A model generated the notes under the pieces. The model saw nothing but the letters and a program-made list of their open reading frames with translations. It was not told the DNA's origin and ran no database searches. From Ruminococcaceae bacterium UBA7135 (GTDB lineage: Bacteria; Bacillota; Clostridia; Oscillospirales; Ruminococcaceae), in NCBI GenBank assembly GCA_002492075.1, contig DKXD01000009.1, positions 1 through 5,180 of the forward strand: 5,180 bases of DNA. Direction: 5' to 3'. Positions 1 through 5,180 of this stretch are shown piece by piece; position 1 is the first letter of the stretch, and each line of letters starts with the position of its first letter. Position numbers and translations under genes: made by a program.

Positions 1-44
1 GCGCCTTTGCTGCGCCGCCGTTTTGTTGCTCTTGCTCAATTTAT

Positions 45-102
45 TTAAAAAATTTTCAAAATTCCGTCTAGCGTGCTCCGCTGCACTCTGCACGTTAGCC
101 GG
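45..102 (-). terminator. Probable intrinsic terminator of the minus-strand repeat-protein gene
   Basis: Positions 68-76 (CTAGCGTGC) pair with 90-98 (GCACGTTAG) as a 9-bp stem with one G-T pair and a 13-nt loop. After one mismatch the stem extends by CCG/CGG to 64-66 and 100-102. Read on the minus strand, the stem is followed directly by AATTTTGAAAATTTTTT, a T-rich tract typical of a Rho-independent terminator. It lies about 80 bases past the TAA of the minus-strand gene, where a terminator is expected. The T-tract is interrupted, so efficiency may be moderate. Confidence 0.6.
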
Positions 103-107
103 AACCG

Positions 108-141
108 GTCAGCCTGCGCTTCGCTTCGGCTGACACTTTTT
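108..141 (+). terminator. Stem-loop with T-tract, possible plus-strand terminator
   Basis: GTCAGCC at 108-114 pairs perfectly with GGCTGAC at 128-134, and the loop holds an inner GCG/CGC pairing (116-118 with 122-124). On the plus strand the stem is followed by AC and then TTTTT at 137-141. This fits a terminator for a plus-strand gene ending left of the window, convergent with the repeat-protein gene. Alternatively it is part of the repeat-flanked element described for 11-171. The gene it would serve is not in view. Confidence 0.4.
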
Positions 142-184
142 GAAATTTATGCGCCGCCGTTACGTTGCTCTCGGCCGAACGCTG

Positions 185-2944
185 TTAGACGCGTTTGTTC
201 AGCGTTATGCGCTTATCCGTTATTTTCGGGAAGACCTCCACAAGATTATGCGGCTTTTTAAGCGGCGCAGTCTCGAAATTCTGCGCTTTATAGCCGATAT
301 TGTGGATTATCTTATTCACCCTGTCCTTCATCGGGTCGATCTCTTTCTCAAACTTCGGCGGATAAAGCAGCGACAAGTTCACATTCTCGCCGAGTGCGTA
401 CATATCCAGCTCGAAGCGTCCGATAGTCTCCACGTCAAACGTCAGGAATAAATGATAGTTGCGCTGCGTGCCGGGCGTGTTATTGGGGTTATTCTCATCG
501 TTGTCCACCCACAGCTCTCCGAACGCGCGGGTGTTTGCCACTTCAAGCGGCAGAATGTAATGCGCCAACGGCGTGAATACTCCCGGAGCGTTCAACAGGC
601 TTTGCAGCAAATTCGACGCGTTGAAGCTGTCCAGCGATTTCAGCGCGGGATTATTGATATTCGTTTGAATGAAATCCGTAAGGTTATCCAGAGTGGAGCT
701 GACCGGCGGACGTATGCCGTGCTGCGGCAGCTCGCTTTTTACCGCCATTTTGTCGATAATATCAACAAAAACGCCGTACAAGCGCTCCCGCATGGGCACG
801 TCGGGCAGATCGCGCAGCAGCGAGTTCAACTCGTCTATCATCTCCTGCATGGTATTGACCTTTGCGATATCTCCGTGCATAAGCTCGACCTGCGCCTGCG
901 CTTCTGGATTGTCCTTCGCCATAAACAAGCCGTCGATTATCGCTTTCAGCGCGTCCGTACCGCTGAACCGCCCGCGGTTATACGCGTTGACGATATTTTC
1001 AAGGCTGAACCCGCTCGATTTCAGCTGCTGCGTATAGCCCGTACCGGACATCAGCTCGTTCAAGAATTTATGCCACCCCGTTATCTCCCTCGGTTCCTCG
1101 GGAGCCTCATCGGAAACGGGGTTGCCGTCCATATCGAACACCTGCTCGGAGAGAATACGCTTGCCGTTTTTATCAAACAGCTTCGCCCTAAAGCCTATCT
1201 GCTCGCCTATCTCGTTGAGCACAGGCTCCTGCGGTATGGTAGCAAGCGGATATCCGTCGCCGTCCACAAGCGGCTGCATTATTGAATTACCGTCCGCGTC
1301 GAACAGCGCGCGCGGCTGATACGCAACGACCGCTCCGTATTGGTCGTACAGCGGCATTGCAGGAATGAAGGGCAGCATATTGCCGTTGATATCCACAAGC
1401 GGCTGATTAAGTACAAGATTTCCGTTTTGGCTGAATAAATTCGCCGAATAGCCCACCTGCTCGCCGCCCTCGTCATAAACGGGAAAACGCGGCGTGAACG
1501 CCATGGGATTTCCGTTCGCGTCAACAAGCGTTTGCTGAATAAGATCGCCGTTTTCGTCATAGAGCGGCTGAGCCATATATCCGACTGCGCTTCCGTTTTC
1601 GTCGAACACGGGCGTTCCGACTTGGTACGGAATAAAGCCGCCATCCTCGTCCATAAGCGGATGACCCGAAATCATACTGCCGAACTCATCAAACATCGCC
1701 TGCGGCAAAAATCCGAGCTGCTTGCCCTCGGCGTCAAATACGGGCTGCTCCGGTGTGAACGGGATAACATTACCGTTTTCATCCAAAAGGCGATTGATGT
1801 TCGGGTCTTGAAACCCTATTTGATTTCCTTCACTATCAAAAATTGCTATCGACTCTTTGATAGATGTGGCAATTTCACCAAGAATATCCGATGAAATTTT
1901 GTTATTTTGCTGAATTTGCGAATTTGCCTCGTCAAAAATCAAATTTTTCTCACTTGAATTTTGCGAAAGTGGTTGATTTTTTATGTCGTTTGTTGTATAA
2001 TTAATAGTGGGTAGCTCTTCGTCCATTTTTGCTATCTCTTCCATAGTGTGAGGGTCTTGCATGGGCTTCTTATCGAAGATAGCCGAGTAAAGTCGGTTGA
2101 ACGAATTCTTCAGGCTCTCGCGCAGCGTTCCCGATGATATTTGGGTAAGCAGCAGATTGAACTGCTCTCTGCACATATACGGGTTGTTGTTGTATCGGGA
2201 GAGATTGTGAGTGATAAGCGGAATGAGCATTTGCGTCTTGTCGTCGTTGAGAAGACTGCCGCTTACGTCCTTGAGTATCGAGAGCGTCTCGCCTTTGAGC
2301 ATTTCAAAGTACTTATCCGCGTCGTCCGCGCCCCACTTCTGGGAAAGGTCGAGCAGCTTCTGCGAAAGCTTTTCGTTCGAAGAGTAATATTCCGACAGAA
2401 ACTTGAGGTTCGCGCGCAGCGCGCCGAGTATCTCGCTCTTGTTCTGGGCAAAGTTAATGGATTTCAGCAGATTTCCGATAAGCTCCTTGGTGTTCGGGTC
2501 GGAAGTCGTTTGAGCAACCTCGCGGAGAACGTCGTAAAACTCGTGACCGCTGAACATCGTGTTCTGCTGCTCTTGGTTCTGTATTTCCTCGACCAGCTCT
2601 TCGGACGAAACATACAATTCTTTGGCAAGATTTTGCAGGCTGCCGTACAGCTCGGTGTGACCCGTTACCAGCGCTTGATTGAGCACCTCGACGTTAAGCA
2701 GGTCTTTAAGCATCTCCACGGCGAGCGTGGGATCTTTCGGAGCCTGTACCTGAAGCGGGATAAGCTCGCGGTTGCCCATTTCAAGACGGCTTTTGGAAGC
2801 AGAATCGGAGTTTACTCCTGCGCTCCCCACTCCGGTAAGCTTTACGACGTCAAACGGCTCGGTATTCGCGTCCTGCTGCTGACGGGGACTGTAATTATAG
2901 TTTTTCGAGGTTATGGGGTTATTGATTTGCGGGATCTGTGCCAT
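185..2944 (-). CDS. Large repeat protein with FliK-like C-terminal domain (probable flagellar accessory protein)
   Basis: The 919-residue protein is complete: ATG at 2944-2942, TAA at 187-185, and AGGAGGG seven bases upstream of the start. No signal peptide or membrane segment is seen. Layout: residues 1-70 polar and disordered-looking; about 71-295 helical, rich in Leu, Glu and Lys; about 296-366 Asn/Gln/Ser-rich linker; about 367-616 repeats; about 620-790 a second helical region; about 795-919 the C-terminal domain. That last part has a beta-rich core (FLTFDVETIGRFELDMYA, then NVNLSLLYP), a helix, and a GY...VEVFPKI...LNKRV tail. It resembles the FliK/YlqG-like C-terminal domain of clostridial flagellar loci, recalled from family knowledge rather than a search. 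True FliK is a secreted hook-length ruler whose C-terminus switches export specificity. A SigD-type promoter and divergent cheA support a motility role. An AT-rich patch encodes the linker. Confidence is high for the gene, moderate for the domain and low for exact function. Confidence 0.85.
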   Translation of the reverse strand: MAQIPQINNPITSKNYNYSPRQQQDANTEPFDVVKLTGVGSAGVNSDSASKSRLEMGNRELIPLQVQAPKDPTLAVEMLKDLLNVEVLNQALVTGHTELYGSLQNLAKELYVSSEELVEEIQNQEQQNTMFSGHEFYDVLREVAQTTSDPNTKELIGNLLKSINFAQNKSEILGALRANLKFLSEYYSSNEKLSQKLLDLSQKWGADDADKYFEMLKGETLSILKDVSGSLLNDDKTQMLIPLITHNLSRYNNNPYMCREQFNLLLTQISSGTLRESLKNSFNRLYSAIFDKKPMQDPHTMEEIAKMDEELPTINYTTNDIKNQPLSQNSSEKNLIFDEANSQIQQNNKISSDILGEIATSIKESIAIFDSEGNQIGFQDPNINRLLDENGNVIPFTPEQPVFDAEGKQLGFLPQAMFDEFGSMISGHPLMDEDGGFIPYQVGTPVFDENGSAVGYMAQPLYDENGDLIQQTLVDANGNPMAFTPRFPVYDEGGEQVGYSANLFSQNGNLVLNQPLVDINGNMLPFIPAMPLYDQYGAVVAYQPRALFDADGNSIMQPLVDGDGYPLATIPQEPVLNEIGEQIGFRAKLFDKNGKRILSEQVFDMDGNPVSDEAPEEPREITGWHKFLNELMSGTGYTQQLKSSGFSLENIVNAYNRGRFSGTDALKAIIDGLFMAKDNPEAQAQVELMHGDIAKVNTMQEMIDELNSLLRDLPDVPMRERLYGVFVDIIDKMAVKSELPQHGIRPPVSSTLDNLTDFIQTNINNPALKSLDSFNASNLLQSLLNAPGVFTPLAHYILPLEVANTRAFGELWVDNDENNPNNTPGTQRNYHLFLTFDVETIGRFELDMYALGENVNLSLLYPPKFEKEIDPMKDRVNKIIHNIGYKAQNFETAPLKKPHNLVEVFPKITDKRITLNKRV
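1097..1846 (-). repeat. Array of about 43-residue repeats within the minus-strand protein
   Basis: Five full units begin at residues 401 (PVFDAEGKQLGF), 445 (PVFDENGSAVGY), 488 (PVYDEGGEQVGY), 531 (PLYDQYGAVVAY) and 574 (PVLNEIGEQIGF). The spacing is 44, 43, 43 and 43 residues. Each unit contains three shorter motifs: P-V-[FY]-D-x-x-G-x-x-V-G-Y, then x-L-[FY]-D-x-[NF]-G, then P-L-[VM]-D-x-[ND]-G-[NGY]. A sixth, shorter unit at about residue 367 (AIFDSEGNQIGF) lacks the middle motif. At DNA level the units are mostly diverged, but TCCACAAGCGGCTG recurs at 1263-1276 and 1392-1405, exactly 129 bases (43 codons) apart. The array therefore arose by tandem duplication and is held by protein-level selection. 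The short units probably form beta-hairpins. I do not recognise the family. Confidence 0.85.
1800..2040 (-). other. AT-rich patch inside the repeat-protein gene
   Basis: By hand count positions 1861-1980 are about 32% G+C, while a sample from the repeat array (1261-1320) is about 60%. The patch encodes roughly residues 302-382, an Asn/Gln/Ser/Ile/Lys-rich linker using many AAA, AAT, ATT and TTT-type codons, plus the start of the shortened first repeat. The reading frame is intact across it. Either the linker is free to drift in composition, or this is a segment of different origin inserted in frame. Confidence 0.6.
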
Positions 2945-2951
2945 CTGATGT

Positions 2952-2958
2952 CCCTCCT
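2952..2958 (-). promoter_or_regulatory. Shine-Dalgarno of the repeat-protein gene
   Basis: The minus strand reads AGGAGGG, seven bases before the ATG at 2944-2942. This near-perfect anti-16S match fixes the start and predicts strong translation. Confidence 0.85.
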
Positions 2959-2987
2959 AGGGTCAAAGAATAATTTCCTGTACTTCT

Positions 2988-3016
2988 ATTGTAGCATATT
3001 TCAATAAAATATTAAA
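2988..3016 (-). promoter_or_regulatory. Candidate sigma-A promoter (extended -10) for the repeat-protein gene
   Basis: On the minus strand TACAAT (2993-2988) is preceded by TGC, giving the extended -10 form TGnTACAAT. At 17-bp spacing the -35 position reads TTTAAT (3016-3011), a weak match to TTGACA. Transcription would start near 2981 and give a leader of about 37 bases with the AGGAGGG site. It would be a housekeeping start downstream of the SigD-type promoter. AT-rich DNA yields such matches by chance, so this is only a candidate. Confidence 0.4.
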
Positions 3017-3026
3017 GGGTTTTTTG

Positions 3027-3057
3027 AAAAAAATTTTAGAATCGTAAAAACGGTTCT
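3027..3057 (-). other. Stem-loop plus T-tract at the predicted 5' end of the SigD transcript
   Basis: On the minus strand AGAACCG (3057-3051) pairs with CGATTCT (3044-3038) around a 6-base loop. This is a 7-bp stem including one G-T pair, followed by AAAA and then seven T (3033-3027). The SigD-type promoter at 3065-3091 would start RNA near 3058, placing this hairpin at the very 5' end of the mRNA. It could stabilise the messenger or act as an attenuator-like terminator. The stem is short, so termination would be weak. Confidence 0.4.
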
Positions 3058-3064
3058 TTTATAT

Positions 3065-3091
3065 ATATCGGCTCAACGCCTTTTTAATTTA
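3065..3091 (-). promoter_or_regulatory. Sigma-28 (SigD/FliA-type) promoter of the repeat-protein gene
   Basis: The minus strand reads TAAA (3091-3088), a 15-base spacer, then GCCGATAT (3072-3065). This matches the Bacillus SigD consensus TAAA-N14-16-GCCGATAT at every position with central spacing. It points at the repeat-protein gene, with a predicted start near 3058 and a leader of about 114 bases. SigD drives late flagellar, motility and chemotaxis genes, so this places the repeat protein in that regulon. The match is directly seen; activity is inferred. Confidence 0.8.
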
Positions 3092-3155
3092 ACAAAATAA
3101 ACGCTGCAGCACGTTAAGAGAATATTTTCTCCGCTGATGTGCAAGGCGTATTCGG

Positions 3156-3162
3156 AAAGGAA
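3156..3162 (+). promoter_or_regulatory. Ribosome binding site of cheA
   Basis: AAAGGAA lies eight bases before the ATG at 3171. An in-frame TGA at 3135-3137, with no other in-frame ATG between, fixes the start. No convincing sigma-A or SigD promoter was found on the plus strand between 2945 and 3170. The T/A-rich stretch at 3057-3067 offers TATATA-like -10 sequences without a good -35. Confidence 0.7.
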
Positions 3163-3170
3163 TTGAAAAT

Positions 3171-5180
3171 ATGGCAAAAATTGAATCCGGCATGGAAGCA
3201 ATGCTTGATATGTATTTCTTCGAGACCAACTCGCTGTTGGAACAGCTTGACGAGATACTGCTTCGCACCGAACAGGCGAACGCTTTTGAAGGGGAAGATA
3301 TCAAGGAAATATTCCGTATCATGCACACGATCAAAGGCTCTTCGGCGATGATGGGATTTGATAATCTGTCCGTTTTGGCGCACAAAGCGGAGGATATGTT
3401 CTTTGTCATCAGAGAGAATCCCGACGTTATCACAGACGTCAGCTTCGTATACGATCTCGTATTCCAAGTTTCCGATTCTTATAAAGCTCAGATCGAAGCA
3501 TTGCAGAACAACGTAAACGGCGAATATGAGGCTATAAACTTCGATGACCTTATCGACAAGTTGATAAAAGCCCGCGATAAGCTGACCAGCGAGGCTTCGG
3601 GGGAGGCTCCCGCTGCGGACGCTCCCGCGGGAGAATCTGCTTCGGGCGGCGCGGCTCCCGCCGCTTCCGCGAACGGCGGATCTACTACGGTGCGCGTGTT
3701 CTTTGAGGACGGCTGCCAAATGGAAAATCTTCGCGCGTTCTTACTTATAAATACTATCCGCGACGAGTGCTCGTTCCTCGAATTCACTCCCGAGGACGTG
3801 GAGACTAATGCAGAATCCGCTAAGGAAATCGTTGAAAACGGTTTTATCGTTTCGTTTACGGCGCACGACGGCAAGACGGATTACGTCCTGAACCTTATTC
3901 AGGGCGCAATGAACGTGCAGTCGTATGAGGTGCTTGAAAGCGCTCCCGCGGCTCCCAAGGCGGAGGCTCCCAAAGCGGAAATACCGCCGGAGCCGGCAAA
4001 GCAAGAGCTTAAGACCGAGAAGCCCGCTCCCGCCGCCAAGCCCGCTGAGCAAAAACCCGCAGAACCTACGGCGGTTGAAAAAGCGCAGGCTGCCGTGGCA
4101 AGCGCGAACGGCGGCGCTCAGCAGAAACAAAGCTTGATAAGCGTTAATCTTGCTAAACTGGACGCTTTACACGATATAGTAGGTGAGATAATCACTACCG
4201 AATCCATGGTCATTTCTAATCCCGACCTCGAAGGTCTGGAGCTGGAGAGCTTCAATAAGGCTGCCCGCGATCTTAAAAAACTCACCGGCGAGCTTCAGGA
4301 CACCGTTATGTCGATACGTATGGTGCCCTTGGCAGGCGTGTTCCAGAAGATGAACCGCATCGTCCGCGATATGAGAAAGAAGCTGGGCAGAGATGTTGAT
4401 TTCGTTATCGAGGGCGAGGACACAGAAGTTGACAAGTCTATTGTCGATAACCTGCAAGACCCGCTTATGCACCTTGTCCGCAACAGCATGGATCACGGCA
4501 TAGGCGAGGAGGATCCCGAGGTAAGAGCAAGCCTCGGCAAGCCCGCAAAGGGCACTATCAAGCTTTCCGCACAGAACGCTTCCGGCGAGGTCATCATCAC
4601 CGTGTCCGACGACGGCGCGGGCATAGACCCCGAAAGAATTATGGCAAAGGCAAAGAAGATGGGTTTGCTTACAAAGCCCGAAAGCGAATACACCGATCGT
4701 GAAGCGCAAAATATGATACTTCTCCCCGGATTTTCCACCAACGAAGTCGTTACCGAATTCTCGGGACGCGGCGTCGGTATGGACGTTGTTAAGTCCAACA
4801 TCGAGAAATGCGGCGGTCAGATAATCGTTGATTCCAAGAAGGGTCAAGGCACCAACTTCATTATTAAAATACCGCTTACAATGGCTATCATCGACGGTAT
4901 GGAGATTACAGTCGGCGATCTTGTATTCACCGTGCCCATTTCCACTATCCGCGAAAGCTTCAAGGTAGAGCCGGGTCAGTTGCTTAACGATACCGGCGGA
5001 AAAGAAATGATAATGATACGCGGCGTTGTATATCCGATACTCAGGCTTCACGAGAAGTTTATGATAGATACCGAGGTAACAAATCTTGAAGACGGTATTC
5101 TTCTTCTTGTTGAGACCGATAATAAGAGCATGTGCATCTTCGCCGACAAGCTTATAGGCGAACAGCAGGTAGTCGTAAAG
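3171..5180 (+). CDS. cheA: Chemotaxis histidine kinase CheA (3' end outside the window)
   Basis: CheA autophosphorylates in response to methyl-accepting receptors coupled through CheW and passes phosphate to CheY and CheB, controlling the flagellar motor. The 670 codons seen are open to the window edge. P1 (about 1-135) has the phospho-acceptor H52 in MHTIKGSSAMMGF. An Ala/Pro/Gly linker leads to a P2-like response-regulator docking domain (about 171-256), and a second Ala/Pro/Lys-rich linker runs to 320. P3 dimerisation helices (about 321-385) contain DALHDIVGEI and end in TVMSIRMVPL. The P4 kinase (about 386-567) shows the N box HLVRNSMDHGI (434-444), G1 DDGAGID (480-486), LLPGFST (517-523), G2 GRGVGMDVV (532-540) and GQGTNF. 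The CheW-like P5 starts near 570 and is incomplete. Usual family length is about 650-700, so little is probably missing. All catalytic motifs are intact, and the gene heads a transcript divergent from the repeat protein. Confidence 0.97.
   Translation, partial: MAKIESGMEAMLDMYFFETNSLLEQLDEILLRTEQANAFEGEDIKEIFRIMHTIKGSSAMMGFDNLSVLAHKAEDMFFVIRENPDVITDVSFVYDLVFQVSDSYKAQIEALQNNVNGEYEAINFDDLIDKLIKARDKLTSEASGEAPAADAPAGESASGGAAPAASANGGSTTVRVFFEDGCQMENLRAFLLINTIRDECSFLEFTPEDVETNAESAKEIVENGFIVSFTAHDGKTDYVLNLIQGAMNVQSYEVLESAPAAPKAEAPKAEIPPEPAKQELKTEKPAPAAKPAEQKPAEPTAVEKAQAAVASANGGAQQKQSLISVNLAKLDALHDIVGEIITTESMVISNPDLEGLELESFNKAARDLKKLTGELQDTVMSIRMVPLAGVFQKMNRIVRDMRKKLGRDVDFVIEGEDTEVDKSIVDNLQDPLMHLVRNSMDHGIGEEDPEVRASLGKPAKGTIKLSAQNASGEVIITVSDDGAGIDPERIMAKAKKMGLLTKPESEYTDREAQNMILLPGFSTNEVVTEFSGRGVGMDVVKSNIEKCGGQIIVDSKKGQGTNFIIKIPLTMAIIDGMEITVGDLVFTVPISTIRESFKVEPGQLLNDTGGKEMIMIRGVVYPILRLHEKFMIDTEVTNLEDGILLLVETDNKSMCIFADKLIGEQQVVVK

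Larger units (their letters stand above)
11..171. repeat. 22-bp direct repeat pair flanking a hairpin-rich intergenic spacer
   Basis: Two copies of TGCGCCGCCGTTnnGTTGCTCT lie at 11-32 and 150-171 in the same orientation. They differ only at the two n positions (TT versus AC). Between them are AT-rich arms, imperfectly complementary to each other (about 47-63 against 137-150), and two GC-rich stem-loops at 64-102 and 108-134. Positions 1-184 contain no credible gene: the short plus-strand frames here have no ribosome binding site or recognisable product and run antisense into the neighbouring gene. The arrangement suggests a dispersed intergenic element or a duplicated terminator block. It could also be chance similarity around two ordinary terminators. 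Only the repeats and stems are directly seen. Confidence 0.55.

Noticed and set aside
73..451. Short plus-strand frames at the left end
   Set aside because: They overlap the hairpins and run antisense into the minus-strand gene, with no ribosome binding site or recognisable product.
452..1285. Open plus-strand frame of 277 codons antisense to the repeat-protein gene
   Set aside because: It lies wholly inside the minus-strand gene, has no ribosome binding site, and its Arg/His/Leu-rich translation resembles no family. It is a shadow of the GC-rich coding strand.
1097..1846. CRISPR-like array
   Set aside because: The periodicity is a 129-base coding repeat with an intact reading frame and diverged DNA. 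There are no identical short repeats with unique spacers.
2141..3007. Open plus-strand frame of 288 codons overlapping the start of the repeat-protein gene
   Set aside because: It is antisense to the helical N-terminal region, and its Arg/Val/Leu-rich composition is typical of a shadow frame. It also reads through the opposite gene's promoter and RBS.
3118..3131. Small inverted repeat GAGAA-TATT-TTCTC upstream of cheA as an operator
   Set aside because: A 5-bp stem in AT-rich DNA is expected by chance, and no known regulator site matches.
4167..5051. Minus-strand frame of 294 codons opposite cheA
   Set aside because: It is antisense to the intact and strongly motif-supported CheA P3-P5 region. 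The protein looks random and no start signal is seen.

Overview
The window looks like part of a flagellated Firmicutes (Clostridia-type) chromosome. The basis is a chemotaxis histidine kinase of the CheA family, a textbook sigma-28/SigD (flagellar) promoter of Gram-positive form, AGGAGG-type ribosome binding sites, and a large protein whose C-terminal domain resembles the FliK/YlqG-like proteins of clostridial flagellar loci. The species cannot be named from the sequence.

Layout: positions 1-184 are non-coding and hold two strong hairpins between two copies of a 22-bp direct repeat. The left hairpin has the form of a minus-strand terminator. Positions 185-2944 (minus strand) encode a 919-residue protein with an N-terminal helical region, a polar AT-rich linker, an array of about 43-residue repeats made of short 'hydrophobic-D-x-x-G' units, a second helical region and a FliK-like C-terminal domain. 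Positions 2945-3170 form a divergent intergenic region. Its minus strand carries a perfect TAAA-N15-GCCGATAT promoter, a stem-loop with a T-tract at the predicted mRNA 5' end, a second extended -10 promoter candidate, and a strong Shine-Dalgarno. Positions 3171-5180 (plus strand) encode CheA, with P1 to P4 complete and P5 cut by the window end.

How it fits together: CheA is the first gene of a plus-strand transcript. Back to back with it is a large, apparently SigD-controlled protein with a FliK-like C-terminus. Both point to motility: the kinase sends the chemotaxis signal, and the repeat protein is probably a late flagellar product, perhaps with a ruler or export-switch role. The repeat protein is the least familiar and most interesting object here. 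Its repeat array, its AT-rich insert-like patch and its promoter are directly visible; its function is inference.
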